DNA of 64,000 nt from Paenibacillus caseinilyticus (GCF_027533645.1 NZ_JAQAGY010000002.1:248001-312000), one strand, 5' to 3'. Positions 9,243 through 20,135 are shown, counted from the first letter of the stretch. Program-made: numbers and translations. Notes: generated by a model not told the origin, from the sequence alone.

Positions 9243-11024
9243 ATGAACAAGGCGGCAAGCAAAGTGGTAGGCGGCAGCTTCATTATTGAAGAGATGGACC
9301 ACACCAGGGTAGTGACCCCGGAGGACTTCACCGAGGAGCACCGCATGATCGCCCAGACGACCGAGGATTTCGTCGCCGGCGAGATCGAGCCGCACGACGA
9401 GGCCATCGAGAAGCTGAACTATGAGCTCACGGTAGAGAAGCTGAGGGCCGCGGGCGAGCTCGGCCTTCTCGGCGCGGAAGTGCCGGAGGCGTACGGCGGC
9501 CTCGGGCTCGACAAGGTGAGCTCGACGCTGATCAACGAGCGGCTGACGAAGGCCTCCGCGTTCGCCCTCTCCGTCGGCGCGCATGTCGGGATCGGCACCC
9601 TGCCGATCGTCTATTTCGGCAACGAGGAGCAGAAACAGAAGTATCTGCCGCCCCTCGCTTCCGGCGAGAAGATCGCGGCGTACTGTCTCACGGAGCCTTC
9701 CTCGGGCTCGGATGCGCTCGGCGCCAAGACGACGGCAGTCCTATCGGAAGACGGCACGCACTATGTCTTGAACGGCTCCAAGCAGTTCATCACGAACGCA
9801 GGCTTCGCGGATCTCTTCATCGTGTATGCGAAGGTGAACGGCACCGACTTCTCGACCTTCATCGTCGAGCGGACGATGGAGGGCGTGAGCATCGGACCCG
9901 AAGAGAAGAAGATGGGGATCAAGGGCTCGTCGACCTGCCCGCTTATTCTCGAAGACGTGCATGTCCCGGTGGAGAACCTGCTGTGGGAGATCGGCAAGGG
10001 CCATCTCATCGCCTTCAATATCCTGAACATCGGGCGCTTCAAGCTCGCTGCAGGCTGCGTCGGCGCGGCGAAGGACGCCATCGAGCTCTCCGCCAAGTAT
10101 GCGAACGAGCGGACGCAGTTCGGCCGGGCGATCTCATCCTTCCCGCTCATCGGGAAGAAGCTGGCCGAGATGAACACCCGCACCTATGTGCTCGAGAGCA
10201 TGGTGTACCGCACGGCCGGCCTCTTCGACGAAGGGCTCGCCGAAGTCGACACGAGCTCCCCGCAGGCCGGCGCCCAGTCGGCGAAGGCGATCGCCGAATA
10301 TGCGCTCGAATGCTCGATCAACAAGGTGTTCGGCTCCGAGGTGCTGGACTTCGTCGCGGATGAAGGCGTGCAGATCCATGGCGGCTACGGATTCATCCAG
10401 GAGTACAAGATCGAGCGGATCTACCGCGATTCGCGGATTAACCGCATATTCGAAGGCACGAACGAGATCAACCGCCTGCTCATTCCCGGTACGCTGATCA
10501 AGCGGGCGATGAAGGGCGAGCTGCCTCTCATGCAGAAGGCGATGGCGCTCCAGTCCGAGCTGCTGCAGCTGGTGCCCGGCCAGGTGTTCGAGGGCACGCT
10601 GGAGGAAGAGACGCACCTGCTCGCCATGGCGAAGAAGATCTTCCTGATGGCCGGCGCGGGCGCCGTGCAGAAGTACCAGATGAAGCTCGAGGCGGAGCAG
10701 GAGATCCTGAGCCATCTGGCCGACATCATGATTCTCGTCTTCGCAATGGAGAGCGCGCTGCTGCGCACGAAGAAGCTGATCGGCCGCGGGGGCGAGGCCA
10801 AAGTGAAGAATGCGGTAGACATGACGACTGTCTTCGTGCACGAGTCTTTCGACCGCATCCACGAGCTGGCGAAGGAGTCGCTCGCCGCGATGGAAACCGG
10901 CGATACGCTCCGGACGCAGCTGTCGGTGCTGAAGAAGCTTACGCGCAAGTCGGCCGTGAACACGATCGAGCTGAAGCGAAGCATCGCCGCGCGGGTCATT
11001 GATGCGGAGAAGTACGCGCTGTGA
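9243..11024 (+). CDS. fadE: Acyl-CoA dehydrogenase (FadE type)
   Basis: FadE (593 aa) introduces the trans-2 double bond into acyl-CoA using FAD and hands electrons to ETF. It belongs to the longer Bacillus class with a C-terminal extension of about 200 residues beyond the normal dehydrogenase fold. Visible are [20 protein letters not shown] near the start, [17 protein letters not shown] in the middle domain, [13 protein letters not shown], and the [20 protein letters not shown] / [16 protein letters not shown] block holding the catalytic glutamate region. ATG 9243 matches the homologue start and follows a G-rich ribosome site; an upstream in-frame start at 9177 lacks family similarity. A 138-base gap separates it from fadA. 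Confidence 0.95.
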   Translation: MNKAASKVVGGSFIIEEMDHTRVVTPEDFTEEHRMIAQTTEDFVAGEIEPHDEAIEKLNYELTVEKLRAAGELGLLGAEVPEAYGGLGLDKVSSTLINERLTKASAFALSVGAHVGIGTLPIVYFGNEEQKQKYLPPLASGEKIAAYCLTEPSSGSDALGAKTTAVLSEDGTHYVLNGSKQFITNAGFADLFIVYAKVNGTDFSTFIVERTMEGVSIGPEEKKMGIKGSSTCPLILEDVHVPVENLLWEIGKGHLIAFNILNIGRFKLAAGCVGAAKDAIELSAKYANERTQFGRAISSFPLIGKKLAEMNTRTYVLESMVYRTAGLFDEGLAEVDTSSPQAGAQSAKAIAEYALECSINKVFGSEVLDFVADEGVQIHGGYGFIQEYKIERIYRDSRINRIFEGTNEINRLLIPGTLIKRAMKGELPLMQKAMALQSELLQLVPGQVFEGTLEEETHLLAMAKKIFLMAGAGAVQKYQMKLEAEQEILSHLADIMILVFAMESALLRTKKLIGRGGEAKVKNAVDMTTVFVHESFDRIHELAKESLAAMETGDTLRTQLSVLKKLTRKSAVNTIELKRSIAARVIDAEKYAL

Positions 11025-11056
11025 CGCCGGCCTAAGCAGGATAGGGGGTGTTCGAC

Positions 11057-12751
11057 TTGTCAGGCCAACCTTGGGTAAGACATTATCCGGCTTCCGTCCC
11101 ACCATCCTTCGATTACCCGCGGCACAATCTGGCGCACTTCCTGACCGCGTCTGCCGAGAAGCACGGAGATCATCCGGCCCTGCTCTTCATGGGCAGGACC
11201 GTCTCTTACCGCTTGCTGCTGGACAGCGCACGCCGCTTTGCGAATGCCTTGCTCGGCCTCGGCGTCCGCAAGGGCGACCGGGTGGCGGTGATGCTGCCGA
11301 ACTGTCCCCAGGCGGTGATCGCCTATTACGGCACGCTGCTGATGGGCGGGGTCGTCGTCATGACGAACCCGCTCTACATGCCGCGCGAGCTGGAGTACCA
11401 GATGAACGATGCGCAGGCGAAGCTGATCGTCACGATGGACCTGCTCTATGAGCGGGTCCGCGGGGTGATGCCGGCGACGGGGCTGCAGCATCTCATAGTC
11501 ACGTCGATGGCGGACTATCTGCCGTTCCCGAAGAATCTGCTCTATGGGCTGAAGCTGCGCAAAGAAGGCCAGAAGCCGGAAGTCGCTTATGGAGAGCGGG
11601 TGCTCTCTTTTTCGAAGCTGCTGAAAGCGTCTTCTCCCGGCGAGGTGGAGGCAGTCGTCGATGCGGAGAACGACCTGGCGCTCATTCAGTATACGGGCGG
11701 GACGACGGGCCGCTCCAAGGGCGTCATGCTCACGCATCTGAATCTCGTCGCCAATACGATCCAGAGCCGGCTGTGGGCTTACAAGACGAGAGAGGCGCAT
11801 GAGAAATATCTCGCGGCGCTGCCGTTCTTCCACGTGTTCGGGATGACGGTGCTTATGAACCAGTCCGTCTATCTCGCCGGCACTCTCATCCTCATCCCCC
11901 GGTTCCAGGTGGAAGAGGTAATGCAGATGATTCACAAGCTGAAGCCTTCGGTGTTCCCCGGTGCACCGACGATGTATATCTCGCTGATCAACCATCCGGA
12001 CATCCGGAAGTATGATCTCTCTTCGATCCAGTTCTGCATCTCCGGCGCGGCGCCGCTGCCCCATGAGGTGCAGGAGCGCTTCGAGAGCCTTACGGGCGGC
12101 AAGCTCATCGAAGGCTACGGGCTGACGGAGGCCTCCCCGGTGACGCACGCCAACAACATCTGGGAGAAGCGCAAGCTCGGAGCGATTGGCATTCCGCTCC
12201 CGGATACCGAGGCGCGGATCGTCGATCCGCAGACCGGCGCGGAGGTGCCGCAGGGCGAGATCGGCGAGCTGGTCGTCCGCGGGCCCCAAGTGATGGCCGG
12301 CTACTGGAGACGCCTGGACGAGACGGCGAAGGTGCTGAAGGACGGCTGGCTGTCTACGGGCGACATGGCCCGGATGGATGAGGATGGCTACTTCTTCATC
12401 CTCGACCGGCGCAAGGATCTCATCATCGCAGGGGGATATAACATCTACCCGCGGGAGGTCGAGGAGGTGCTCTTCGAGCATCCGGATGTCGAGGAGGCTG
12501 TCGTGGCCGGCGTCTCCGATCCGTACCGGGGCGAGACGGTCAAGGCGTTCATCGTGCTGAAGCAAGGCGCGACCGCGGACGCGGATAGCCTGAAGCGCTG
12601 GTGCAAGGAACGGCTCGCCGTCTACAAAGTCCCTAAGATCTACGAATTCCGCGAGAGCTTCCCGAAGACGATGGTCGGCAAGGTGCTGCGGCGCAAGCTG
12701 ATCGAAGAGGAGGCACATGCCCCCGGCAAGGATAAGGGACAGGGCGCTTGA
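11057..12751 (+). CDS. lcfA: Long-chain fatty acid-CoA ligase
   Basis: An AMP-forming acyl-CoA synthetase (564 aa) that activates fatty acids with ATP and CoA before beta-oxidation. Signature blocks are present in order: YTGGTTGRSKGVMLTH (ATP loop) near residue 215, YGLTEASPVTHAN, GWLSTGDMARMDEDGYF, DRRKDLIIAGGYNIYPREVE, and the catalytic lysine motif KTMVGKVLRRKL at the end. Size matches B. subtilis LcfA (about 560 aa). Start: TTG 11057 has GGGGGTG six bases upstream; GTG 11048 is the alternative, adding three residues. It follows fadE by 32 bases and overlaps the extended frame of the next gene, suggesting one transcript. Confidence 0.95.
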   Translation: MSGQPWVRHYPASVPPSFDYPRHNLAHFLTASAEKHGDHPALLFMGRTVSYRLLLDSARRFANALLGLGVRKGDRVAVMLPNCPQAVIAYYGTLLMGGVVVMTNPLYMPRELEYQMNDAQAKLIVTMDLLYERVRGVMPATGLQHLIVTSMADYLPFPKNLLYGLKLRKEGQKPEVAYGERVLSFSKLLKASSPGEVEAVVDAENDLALIQYTGGTTGRSKGVMLTHLNLVANTIQSRLWAYKTREAHEKYLAALPFFHVFGMTVLMNQSVYLAGTLILIPRFQVEEVMQMIHKLKPSVFPGAPTMYISLINHPDIRKYDLSSIQFCISGAAPLPHEVQERFESLTGGKLIEGYGLTEASPVTHANNIWEKRKLGAIGIPLPDTEARIVDPQTGAEVPQGEIGELVVRGPQVMAGYWRRLDETAKVLKDGWLSTGDMARMDEDGYFFILDRRKDLIIAGGYNIYPREVEEVLFEHPDVEEAVVAGVSDPYRGETVKAFIVLKQGATADADSLKRWCKERLAVYKVPKIYEFRESFPKTMVGKVLRRKLIEEEAHAPGKDKGQGA

Positions 12752-12792
12752 ATACGCTAGCGGTATACATCCATGAAGGGAGGAAAGGCGCC

Positions 12793-13260
12793 ATGGAAGG
12801 GATCGAGGGAGGAAGCGAGGCCCATCTGCAGTTCTTAAAAGCTTCGTCGCCGCAGGGCACATTCTGGGACCACGTCGGCGGCGAGGTCACTGAGTTCGGA
12901 CCGGCCCGCGTGGCTGCAGCCCTGAAGATCGGACCTCACCACTTGAACATGATCGGCATCCTGCACGGCGGCGTGCATGCGACACTGCTGGATTCGATCA
13001 TGGGCCTGATGGCGATGGCCGTACGGCCGCAGGAGGCGGTGGTCACTACGAACCTCAATCTGCACTACCTGACATCCGTACGGGAGGGCAGCGTTACGGT
13101 GAGCGCGGAAGTCGTACACCAATCCCGCAAGTTAATCACGACGCAGGGATACGTGCACAGCGGGGACGGTACTCTGTGCGCGTTCGGTACAGGAACCTTC
13201 CGGGTGATCGAACCTGCTTCGGGAGCACAGAAGAAGGCGGATCAAGTAAAGTCCGAATAA
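12793..13260 (+). CDS. Hotdog-fold thioesterase (PaaI/YbgC-like)
   Basis: A 155-aa hotdog protein. NMIGILHGGVHATLLDSIMG near residue 50 is the conserved HGG helix of the PaaI-type thioesterases, in which the Asp on that helix is catalytic; TTNLNLHYLTSVREG follows as usual. The likely reaction is hydrolysis of acyl- or aryl-CoA, probably an overflow valve that recovers CoA during fatty-acid breakdown (inferred from position). ATG 12793 has GGGAGG at suitable distance; the frame is open back to a TTG overlapping the lcfA stop. Exact substrate cannot be read from sequence. Confidence 0.85.
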   Translation: MEGIEGGSEAHLQFLKASSPQGTFWDHVGGEVTEFGPARVAAALKIGPHHLNMIGILHGGVHATLLDSIMGLMAMAVRPQEAVVTTNLNLHYLTSVREGSVTVSAEVVHQSRKLITTQGYVHSGDGTLCAFGTGTFRVIEPASGAQKKADQVKSE

Positions 13261-13342
13261 CAAGGCGGATCGGCGGCATACCGCCGGTAACCCATACGTC
13301 CAAAGAAGGGTGCCTGCGAAACGTAAAGAGGGGGCGGACCAC

Positions 13343-13666
13343 TTGAGCGCACGAGACGAATTACACCGGATCAAAGAACGGATGGAAGCGTATCTAGATC
13401 CGATTCGGGATATGCATTACGTATACGAGTTCCGCATGGACGACAGCGGACCGCTGCAGGTACGCTTCGAGGGGGGGAGAGTTGATATTCTCGAGGAGGC
13501 CGCCTATCCGTCCGACTGTACGCTGATCCTCTCGGACGGTCATCTGGTGAAGCTGCTGCGCGGCGATCTCAACACCACCATGGCCTTCATGCTCGGACAG
13601 CTGAAGGTGGAGGGGAAGATGGGGCTGGCGCTGAAGCTGCAGGAGCGGCTGAAGAGCTACGTCTAG
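13343..13666 (+). CDS. SCP2 sterol-carrier-like protein
   Basis: A 107-aa single-domain protein of the SCP2 fold. The family pattern is clear in the second half: CTLILSDGHLVKLLRGDLN, then AFMLGQLKVEGKMGLALKLQ. SCP2 domains bind acyl-CoAs and other lipids in a hydrophobic tunnel. As the last gene of the fad operon it may shuttle acyl-CoA intermediates between enzymes (inference). The TTG start at 13343 lies 8 bases after a GAGGGGG ribosome site; an ATG at 13310 in the same frame lacks one. A terminator follows about 180 bases downstream. Confidence 0.85.
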   Translation: MSARDELHRIKERMEAYLDPIRDMHYVYEFRMDDSGPLQVRFEGGRVDILEEAAYPSDCTLILSDGHLVKLLRGDLNTTMAFMLGQLKVEGKMGLALKLQERLKSYV

Positions 13667-13842
13667 CGCGTGCGTACTGCACACATTCCTATTCCGTGGG
13701 CGCCCTGAGCCCCCCGTCCTGCGTGAGGGGCCTGCCTCTGCAGAGTGATGGAGAGGGGACGGTGCAGCGGGTTCTCTTGGCCGGGGTATCCGGGGGGATG
13801 CTCCCCATCCCCGACAAGGCCGTACTTCCGCCTTAACAAAAA

Positions 13843-13884
13843 ACCGCATCCGCCCGAACGTTCGGGAAGGGATGCGGTCTTTTG
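13843..13884 (+). terminator. Terminator of the fad operon
   Basis: Arms ACCGCATCC (13843-13851) and GGATGCGGT (13870-13878) enclose a palindromic loop (CCGAACGTTCGG) and are followed by CTTTT. A-rich sequence on the other side makes it plausible for the convergent gene as well. Confidence 0.85.
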
Positions 13885-13959
13885 CCGTGCTGGGCGATCG
13901 TATTCGTATGCAGCATGGAATCATGCGGCAGGAGCACATTCGCGGTCAACGCTTGAACT

Positions 13960-14061
13960 GTACAGTTGGAGCACAATCGCTTGCTGCATTGAATCGTAGC
14001 GCGGCCGCAAATGCATATGCAGCGCTTAAATCGTACAGCAGGAGCACAATCGCTTGCTGCA
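13960..14061. repeat. Imperfect direct repeat containing a 21-bp identical core
   Basis: The 21-base core GGAGCACAATCGCTTGCTGC plus A occurs at 13968-13988 and 14041-14061, each preceded by GTACAG. A weaker third copy (GGAGCACATTCGC) starts at 13931. The period is 73 bases. Confidence 0.75.
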
Positions 14062-14087
14062 CTCGCGAATCGCCCCTCGGCTAAGCG

Positions 14088-15842
14088 CTACAGCTTGAAG
14101 CGCAGGATGAGCTCCTGCAGCTCTTCGGCCATGCGGGACATCGCCCGGGCGGAGGAGGAGATATCCTCCATCGTGGCGAGCTGCTCCTCGGAGGCGGCGG
14201 ATACGCTCTGCGCGTCGCCAGCCGAGCGGTCCATGATCGCCCCGATCTCCTGGAACGCGGCGTTCACTTGGCTGGCGCCTTCCGACATTTCGCGCGTATC
14301 TCCCGAGATCCGGGAGATATAGGCGACGACTTCACCGATGGACTCTTGAATCTCCGTGAAGGAAGCATCGGCTTCGTTCACGGCAGTGATGCCCTGCTCG
14401 ACTTCCTGGGCTGTATTCTTCATGGACGAAGCCGTATGGCTTGTCACCGACAGCATGTTCTGGACGAGCTCCGTTACATTCATGGCCGCATTGCTCGACT
14501 GCTCGGCAAGCTTGCGCACTTCGGCAGCGACCACGGCGAAGCCGAGGCCCTGCTCTCCGGCCCTCGCCGCTTCGATCGCGGCATTCAGGGCGAGCAGGTT
14601 CGTCTGGTTGGAGAGGGCGGAGATGGTCTGGGCGAAGCGCTCGATCTCCTGGGAGTGCGCCCCGAGCGTATGGACGGAGCTCCCGAGCTCGGAGACGGAC
14701 CGGCCGATGCTCGTCATCCGTCCGACGGCGGCCCGGATGCGTTCGTTGCCGTGCGCCGTCTTCCCGGAAGTCTCTCCGGCGTGCCCGCTCACGTTATCCA
14801 GGCTCTCCGAGATCCGGCGCGCGGCCTCCGAGATTTCCTGCAGGTTATCGAAGCCGGTGCTGACGCTGATCCGCTGAGTCTCGGCATCGGAGGCGATCTG
14901 CTGGATATTGCGGGCGATATGCTCGCTCGCTTTCCCGGTCTCCTCCGATGAGGCCGAGAGTTCCTGCGAGGAAGCGGCCACCTGCATGGCGGTCGTGTTG
15001 ATGGCCGCGATGAGATCCCGCAGGTTGCGCGTCATCCCGTTAATGGATGCGGCCAGCCGGCCGATCTCATCCTTCGTCGTTACCGGGATCTCGGGGACCG
15101 CGAGATCGCCTTCCGAGACGCGGTTGGCTACCTCGACCACGCGGCCGACGGACCGGCGGATGTCCTGCGACACCATCCAGCCCAGGGCCACGATCACGAG
15201 ACCTGCGAGCAGGACGACGATGGCCAGTCTCAGCTTCAGGGCTTCCATCGAGCCCATCGTCTGTTCGATCTGCTGACCGGCGTTAGCCCCTACGATTTCT
15301 TCCAGCTCGTTGAGCGCATTACGGGCCGTGCCGAAGGTCTTGTCGAGGCCGTCCAGCTTCGCTGCCTGGGCTTCACGGGAGCCGGGCCGTGTGCCGTCCA
15401 GCGAGCGGATGACCTCGGCTGTGCCGGATTCCCAAGCGGCGATCTCCTGGCCGAAGAGGCTGAACTGGGCGGCAAGCCTCGCTTCGGCATCAGGCGCGAG
15501 CAGCTGGTCTTGATTCTGCTTCCAGATCGCCTCGGCGTCCTGGACCCGTTCCTTGGCTTGAGCGAGGTTGTCCTGGATGTCTTTCTCGGCCGAGGCAAAG
15601 GCACCGGTTCCGGCCGGGATCAGGAGCAGCTTCTCCGCGGCAACGAGCGCCTGGTACAGATCGCGGTCGGCATTGAGCAGCGCTTCCGAGCTGCGGTAGG
15701 TCGAATCGTGCAGCGAGACGATCAGGTTCTGCTGCATGGCGCTCATCTTCTGCAAGCCGTAAGCATTGGTTAGGAGCAGAAGGAGCAGGGGAATCAGAAG
15801 CATCAGTACGAGCTTGGTGCGCAGGCCGAGTCTTTTTAGCAT
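14088..15842 (-). CDS. Methyl-accepting chemotaxis protein (four-helix-bundle sensor)
   Basis: A 584-aa transmembrane chemoreceptor. TM1 is the very hydrophobic [19 protein letters not shown] at residues 12-30. The roughly 160-residue outside part is all-helical, without the beta pattern of a Cache domain, so a 4HB/HBM-like sensor is likely. TM2 ([19 protein letters not shown]) lies near residue 205, followed by HAMP and the long signalling coiled coil whose tip reads [31 protein letters not shown], the CheA/CheW contact. The ATG has GGAGA eight bases upstream. It stands alone between the fad terminator and the LysR gene. The ligand cannot be predicted. Confidence 0.93.
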   Translation of the reverse strand: MLKRLGLRTKLVLMLLIPLLLLLLTNAYGLQKMSAMQQNLIVSLHDSTYRSSEALLNADRDLYQALVAAEKLLLIPAGTGAFASAEKDIQDNLAQAKERVQDAEAIWKQNQDQLLAPDAEARLAAQFSLFGQEIAAWESGTAEVIRSLDGTRPGSREAQAAKLDGLDKTFGTARNALNELEEIVGANAGQQIEQTMGSMEALKLRLAIVVLLAGLVIVALGWMVSQDIRRSVGRVVEVANRVSEGDLAVPEIPVTTKDEIGRLAASINGMTRNLRDLIAAINTTAMQVAASSQELSASSEETGKASEHIARNIQQIASDAETQRISVSTGFDNLQEISEAARRISESLDNVSGHAGETSGKTAHGNERIRAAVGRMTSIGRSVSELGSSVHTLGAHSQEIERFAQTISALSNQTNLLALNAAIEAARAGEQGLGFAVVAAEVRKLAEQSSNAAMNVTELVQNMLSVTSHTASSMKNTAQEVEQGITAVNEADASFTEIQESIGEVVAYISRISGDTREMSEGASQVNAAFQEIGAIMDRSAGDAQSVSAASEEQLATMEDISSSARAMSRMAEELQELILRFKL

Positions 15843-16086
15843 GGTCGGTTTCTCCGTTTCGTTGTGAGCTGGTCATCGTACCAGTTGGATTACTCACTAT
15901 ATCGGCGTTACCGTCTCCCCGCTGCATAGGAGTTTCGATGGGATTCCCGTCCTCCCGAGAGTGCTGAAGTCCTATGGAGCCGCCGCGGAAATCCTGACAT
16001 CAGACGGTGGGTACGCCAAAAAGCACCGCATCTCGTACGATACGGTGCACCTGGGCACGCTGCGGCTTCCTGAGGCTGCCGGACGC

Positions 16087-17001
16087 TCAAGCCGGGCCCA
16101 CAGCCTGTGGCTCCCCGCGGCTGCCGCCTTCAAGCTTCTTGATGAATTCGGCAGCCGCAGCGGAGAGCGGCACGCTCTTCAGCGTAATGATACCGACCCG
16201 GGTGGAGGGCAGCGGAGCTTTCAGCTTCACTTCGAAGAGCGACTCCTCCGCCAGCTCCTTCGCCACGAATTCCTTAGTGACGAACGAGACGCCGAAGCCG
16301 ATCTTGGCGAATTCGATGAGCAGGTCCACGCTGCCGAGCTCGATCTCGGGTTCGAGGACGAACCCCTGCTCCAGGAACTGCTTGGTGATGAAGCGCCGGG
16401 AGGAGGAGTTGCGGGAGAACAGGATGATCGGATAGGCGAGCAGCTCTTCGAGCGATACCTCCCGTTCGGCGAGCTCCCTGTATTTGGGGCCGGCGACGAA
16501 GCAATCGCGGATCGTGATGCCTTCGCGGACGAGCAGCTGGTCGTCGGTCACGGGCAGGCGGACGATGCCGATATCGATTTTGCCCTCCCTGAGGCTCTTG
16601 ACGATCTCGGGGGTTGTGCCGTGCACCAGGTTGATGCCGATGCCGGGGAACTCGCGGTGGAACGACTCCAGGAAGGGAAGGAGGTAATGCTTGCAGAGCG
16701 AGTCGCTCCCGCCGATCTGAATCTCGCCGCTGGTGTTGCTGCGCAGCTCCTCCATCTTCTGCTCCGCAAGGGAGATGAAGTTGAAGGCCTGCTCGATGTA
16801 GGTGTAGAGGACCCCGCCTTCTTTCGTGAGCTCGACGCCGCGGGAGGTGCGGGCGAAGAGCTGGAGGCCGAGGCCTTCCTCCAGCAGCTTGATCGAATGG
16901 GAGACGCTCGGCTGGGTGATGTAGAGTTCCTTGGCCGCTTTGGACAGGCTCCCGGACCGGGCGGTGAGGTAGAACACTTTATATAACTCGAAGTTAATCA
17001 T
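16087..17001 (-). CDS. LysR-family transcriptional regulator
   Basis: A 304-aa LysR regulator. The N-terminal winged helix reads FYLTARSGSLSKAAKELYIT, QPSVSHSIKLLEEGLG and LFARTSRGVELTKEG. A periplasmic-binding-protein-like effector domain follows from about residue 90 (EIQIGGSDSLCKHYLLPFL ... GKIDIGIVRLP ... GFGVSFVTKEFVAKEL). It is divergent from transketolase across 116 bases, the classical arrangement for a LysR protein acting on its neighbour, so control of tkt-tal is a reasonable but unproven guess. The effector is unknown. The ATG start gives a normal N-terminus. Confidence 0.92.
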   Translation of the reverse strand: MINFELYKVFYLTARSGSLSKAAKELYITQPSVSHSIKLLEEGLGLQLFARTSRGVELTKEGGVLYTYIEQAFNFISLAEQKMEELRSNTSGEIQIGGSDSLCKHYLLPFLESFHREFPGIGINLVHGTTPEIVKSLREGKIDIGIVRLPVTDDQLLVREGITIRDCFVAGPKYRELAEREVSLEELLAYPIILFSRNSSSRRFITKQFLEQGFVLEPEIELGSVDLLIEFAKIGFGVSFVTKEFVAKELAEESLFEVKLKAPLPSTRVGIITLKSVPLSAAAAEFIKKLEGGSRGEPQAVGPA

Positions 17002-17117
17002 ATAGATATAGACTCCTTCTATAGCGAGTATTCAAGATATCGATTACGTATATAAGCATGCTCTTTATTATAATGAAGGGAGAAAAAGTTGACAATGCAC
17101 CTTGGGAGGGCGATGAC
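17002..17117. promoter_or_regulatory. Divergent LysR/tkt promoter region
   Basis: This short A+T-rich stretch separates the two start codons. A TATAAT at 17069-17074 suits the tkt promoter but has no good -35 element, as expected for an activated promoter. TATAG-type half-sites around 17003-17030 could be LysR contacts; this is speculative. Confidence 0.4.
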
Positions 17118-19142
17118 TTGATTACCGTAGATACTTCGGTTGAACATCTGAGCATTAACACGATCCGTACCTTGACCATCGACGCCGTAGAGAAGGCGGG
17201 CATGGGCCACCCCGGCATGCCGATGGGCGCAGCTCCTATGGCTTACACGCTGTGGAGCCGGTTCCTGAAGCACAACCCGGCGAACCCGCAGTGGGCGAAC
17301 CGCGACCGCTTCGTGCTGTCGGCCGGCCACGGCTCCATGCTGCTGTACTCGCTGCTGCACCTGACAGGCTACGATGTGACGCTGGAGGACCTGAAGCAGT
17401 TCCGCCAGTGGGGAAGCCGGACGCCGGGCCATCCGGAATACGGCCACACGGCCGGCGTGGAAGCGACGACCGGTCCGCTCGGGCAGGGCGTGGCGATGGC
17501 AGTCGGCATGGCTATGGCGGAAGCGCACATGGGCGCGGTGTACAACAAAGAAGGCTATCCGGTAGTCGATCATTACACCTATTCCATCTGCGGCGACGGC
17601 GACCTGATGGAAGGCATCTCGGGCGAAGCTTCCTCGCTGGCAGGGCATCTGAAGCTCGGCAAGCTGATCGTCCTGTACGATTCGAACGATATCTCGCTCG
17701 ACGGCGAGCTCAGCATGAGCTTCTCCGAGAGCGTGAAGGCGCGCTATGAAGCCTACGGCTGGCAGTACCTGCGCGTAGAAGAAGAGAACAACCTGGAAGC
17801 CATCGCCGAAGCGATCGAAGAAGGCCGGGCCGACTTGTCCCGTCCGACGCTCATCGAGATCAAGACGACGATCGGCTACGGCTCCCCGAACAAAGCGGGC
17901 AAGGGCGGCCACGGCGGTACGCACGGCTCCCCGCTCGGCAAGGAAGAGCTGAAGCTGACGAAAGAAGCGCTCGGCTGGCCTCTGGAGCCGGACTTCTACG
18001 TGCCGGAAGCGGTCACTGCGCACTTCGCGGAGCTGCAGCAGCGCTGGAGCGAAGAAGAGTTCGCGTGGGAGAAGCTGTGGAACGGCTACGCCCAGGCGTA
18101 TCCGGAGCTCGCGCAGCAGTTGAAGTCTGCTCTGAACGGCGAGCTGCCGGAGGGCTGGGATGCGCACCTGCCGGCGTACTCGCCGGAAGACGGGGCGATC
18201 TCGACCCGTACGGCATCGAGCAAGGCGCTCAACGCCCTGGCGAAAGGAATCCCTTCCTTCATCGGCGGCTCGGCGGACCTCGCTTCGTCCAACCTGACGG
18301 CTCTAAGCGGTGAAGACGCCTTCAGCGCGGCGAACTATGCCGGCCGCAACCTCTGGTTCGGCGTGCGTGAGTTCGCCATGGGCGCCGCGGTCAACGGCAT
18401 GATGCTGCACGGCGGCCTGCGCGCTTACTGCGGCACGTTCCTCGTCTTCAGCGACTACCTGCGCGGCGCGATCCGCCTGTCGGCGCTGATGAAGCTTCCG
18501 GCGATCTACGTGTTCACGCATGACAGCATCGCGGTCGGCGAAGACGGCCCGACGCACCAGCCGATCGAGCAGATTCCGTCGATGCGTCTGATCCCGGATC
18601 TGACGCTGTTCCGTCCGGCGGATGCGAACGAGACTTCCGCGGCTTACCGCTATGCGGTAGAAGCGGCCGAAGGCCCTTACGTCATGGCGCTGTCCCGCCA
18701 GAACCTGCCGGTGCTCGAAGGCACACGCGAGCTCGCGGCGGCGAACATCCACCGCGGCGCTTACGTGCTGGCCGACGCCGAGGGCGGCGCTCCGGACGTG
18801 CAGCTGGTCGCTACCGGCTCCGAAGTGAGCCTCGCGCTGAAGGTCAAAGAAACGCTGGCCGCGCAGAACATCAAGGCACGCGTAGTCTCCATGCCGAGCC
18901 GCGAGCTGTTCGAGCGCCAGCCGCAGGAATACCGCGACGAAGTCATCCTGCCGGGCGTCAAAGCCCGCGTGGCGATCGAGATGGCATATCCGTCCGGCTG
19001 GGAAGAGGTAGTCGGCGGCGAAGGCTTCACGATCGGCATCAAGCAGTTTGGCGCTTCTTCGAAGCCGGACAAAGTCATCTCCGAGTACGGCTTTACACCG
19101 GAGAAGATCGCAGAACGCGTCGTCCAGAAGTATTTTGCTTAA
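17118..19142 (+). CDS. tkt: Transketolase
   Basis: Transketolase (674 aa) transfers two-carbon ketol units with thiamine diphosphate in the non-oxidative pentose phosphate pathway. Motifs: [19 protein letters not shown] near residue 30, the ThDP-binding [19 protein letters not shown] with its later Asn ([10 protein letters not shown]), the pyrimidine-domain [15 protein letters not shown], and [21 protein letters not shown] 17118 is preferred because GGGAGG lies eight bases upstream and the N-terminus then aligns with B. subtilis Tkt (667 aa); an upstream ATG at 17058 lacks a ribosome site and falls in the promoter region. Transaldolase follows 93 bases downstream, probably on the same transcript. 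Confidence 0.97.
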   Translation: MITVDTSVEHLSINTIRTLTIDAVEKAGMGHPGMPMGAAPMAYTLWSRFLKHNPANPQWANRDRFVLSAGHGSMLLYSLLHLTGYDVTLEDLKQFRQWGSRTPGHPEYGHTAGVEATTGPLGQGVAMAVGMAMAEAHMGAVYNKEGYPVVDHYTYSICGDGDLMEGISGEASSLAGHLKLGKLIVLYDSNDISLDGELSMSFSESVKARYEAYGWQYLRVEEENNLEAIAEAIEEGRADLSRPTLIEIKTTIGYGSPNKAGKGGHGGTHGSPLGKEELKLTKEALGWPLEPDFYVPEAVTAHFAELQQRWSEEEFAWEKLWNGYAQAYPELAQQLKSALNGELPEGWDAHLPAYSPEDGAISTRTASSKALNALAKGIPSFIGGSADLASSNLTALSGEDAFSAANYAGRNLWFGVREFAMGAAVNGMMLHGGLRAYCGTFLVFSDYLRGAIRLSALMKLPAIYVFTHDSIAVGEDGPTHQPIEQIPSMRLIPDLTLFRPADANETSAAYRYAVEAAEGPYVMALSRQNLPVLEGTRELAAANIHRGAYVLADAEGGAPDVQLVATGSEVSLALKVKETLAAQNIKARVVSMPSRELFERQPQEYRDEVILPGVKARVAIEMAYPSGWEEVVGGEGFTIGIKQFGASSKPDKVISEYGFTPEKIAERVVQKYFA

Positions 19143-19235
19143 GTGATAATGGAAGCTGGGCAGGGGCCGGCCCGTCCGGCCCCGGGCCCGCATCATCCTG
19201 CACTACAATCTACAGACCGGGGAGAGATAAGAATC

Positions 19236-19892
19236 ATGAAACTGTTTATCGATACGGCAAACGTGGAAGAAATCCGCAAGGCGCATGAGCTGGGAGTTAT
19301 CGCAGGGGTCACGACCAACCCGTCCCTGATTGCCAAAGAAGGACGCGACTTCTTCGAGACGGTGAAAGAAATCATCTCCATCGTCGGCGACCTGCCGATC
19401 AGTGCGGAAGTCATCTCGCTCGAAGCGAACGAAATGGTCGAGCAGGGCAAGAAGCTCGCCGCTCTCGGCTCCAGCGTCGTGGTGAAGCTGCCGATGACCG
19501 AAGAAGGCCTGAAGGCGACGAAGATCTTCTCGCAGCTCGGTATCAAGACGAACGTGACACTGATCTTCTCCTCCACGCAGGCGCTGCTCGCTGCAAGAGC
19601 AGGGGCGACTTACGTGTCGCCGTTCATCGGCCGTCTGGACGATATCAACCAGGTGGGCATGAACCTGATCAAGGAAATTTCGGATATCTTCAAGATTCAC
19701 GGCATCGAGTCCGAGATTATCGCGGCTTCCGTACGCCACTCGGCGCACGTCATCGAATCAGCTCTGAACGGCTCCGATATCGCAACGGTTCCTTACAAGG
19801 TCATCCAGTCCATGGCGAAGCACCCGCTGACCGATGCCGGCATCGAGCGCTTCCTGGCCGACTGGGAAGGCGCGAAGCAAAGCGTGTTCTAA
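19236..19892 (+). CDS. tal: Transaldolase (small TalC/FSA-type)
   Basis: A 218-aa transaldolase of the short decameric class. It opens with [20 protein letters not shown]; the Schiff-base lysine lies in [14 protein letters not shown] near residue 88, followed by [19 protein letters not shown] and [11 protein letters not shown]. The enzyme moves dihydroxyacetone units between sugar phosphates, complementing the transketolase upstream. ATG 19236 has GGGGAGA upstream; extending to 19143 adds a Pro/Gly-rich stretch with no family match. A terminator follows 30 bases after the stop. The FSA-like size leaves fructose-6-phosphate aldolase activity as a minor alternative. Confidence 0.94.
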   Translation: MKLFIDTANVEEIRKAHELGVIAGVTTNPSLIAKEGRDFFETVKEIISIVGDLPISAEVISLEANEMVEQGKKLAALGSSVVVKLPMTEEGLKATKIFSQLGIKTNVTLIFSSTQALLAARAGATYVSPFIGRLDDINQVGMNLIKEISDIFKIHGIESEIIAASVRHSAHVIESALNGSDIATVPYKVIQSMAKHPLTDAGIERFLADWEGAKQSVF

Positions 19893-19923
19893 TCTCTCTC
19901 CACCAGTGCTGTATACCATACCA

Positions 19924-19957
19924 AGGCCGCTTCCAGACTTATCCGGGGGCGGCTTTT
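19924..19957 (+). terminator. Terminator of tkt-tal
   Basis: GCCGC (19926-19930) pairs with GCGGC near 19949-19953, extended by TTCC/GGGG pairs, and a run of six T follows. Confidence 0.85.
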
Positions 19958-20135
19958 TTCACATCTACCCAAGTGAATCTTGCTGAGCTCGTCCCAGCGG
20001 ATGAAGCGGAGAGGGAGGCGGGCTCATTTTTTGGCGAATCCTGGGCAAGATGCAGGAATTCTGTCACAATGGGAGAATAATGATAAAGAAAAGTTAATAA
20101 TAAGGAAGATTTACGAACGAAATGAGGCGCCGATC

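Larger units (their letters stand above)
13667..14087. other. Intergenic region between convergent fad operon and chemoreceptor gene
   Basis: It holds a rho-independent terminator at 13843-13884 and an imperfect direct repeat at 13960-14061. No supported coding frame was found. Confidence 0.6.
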
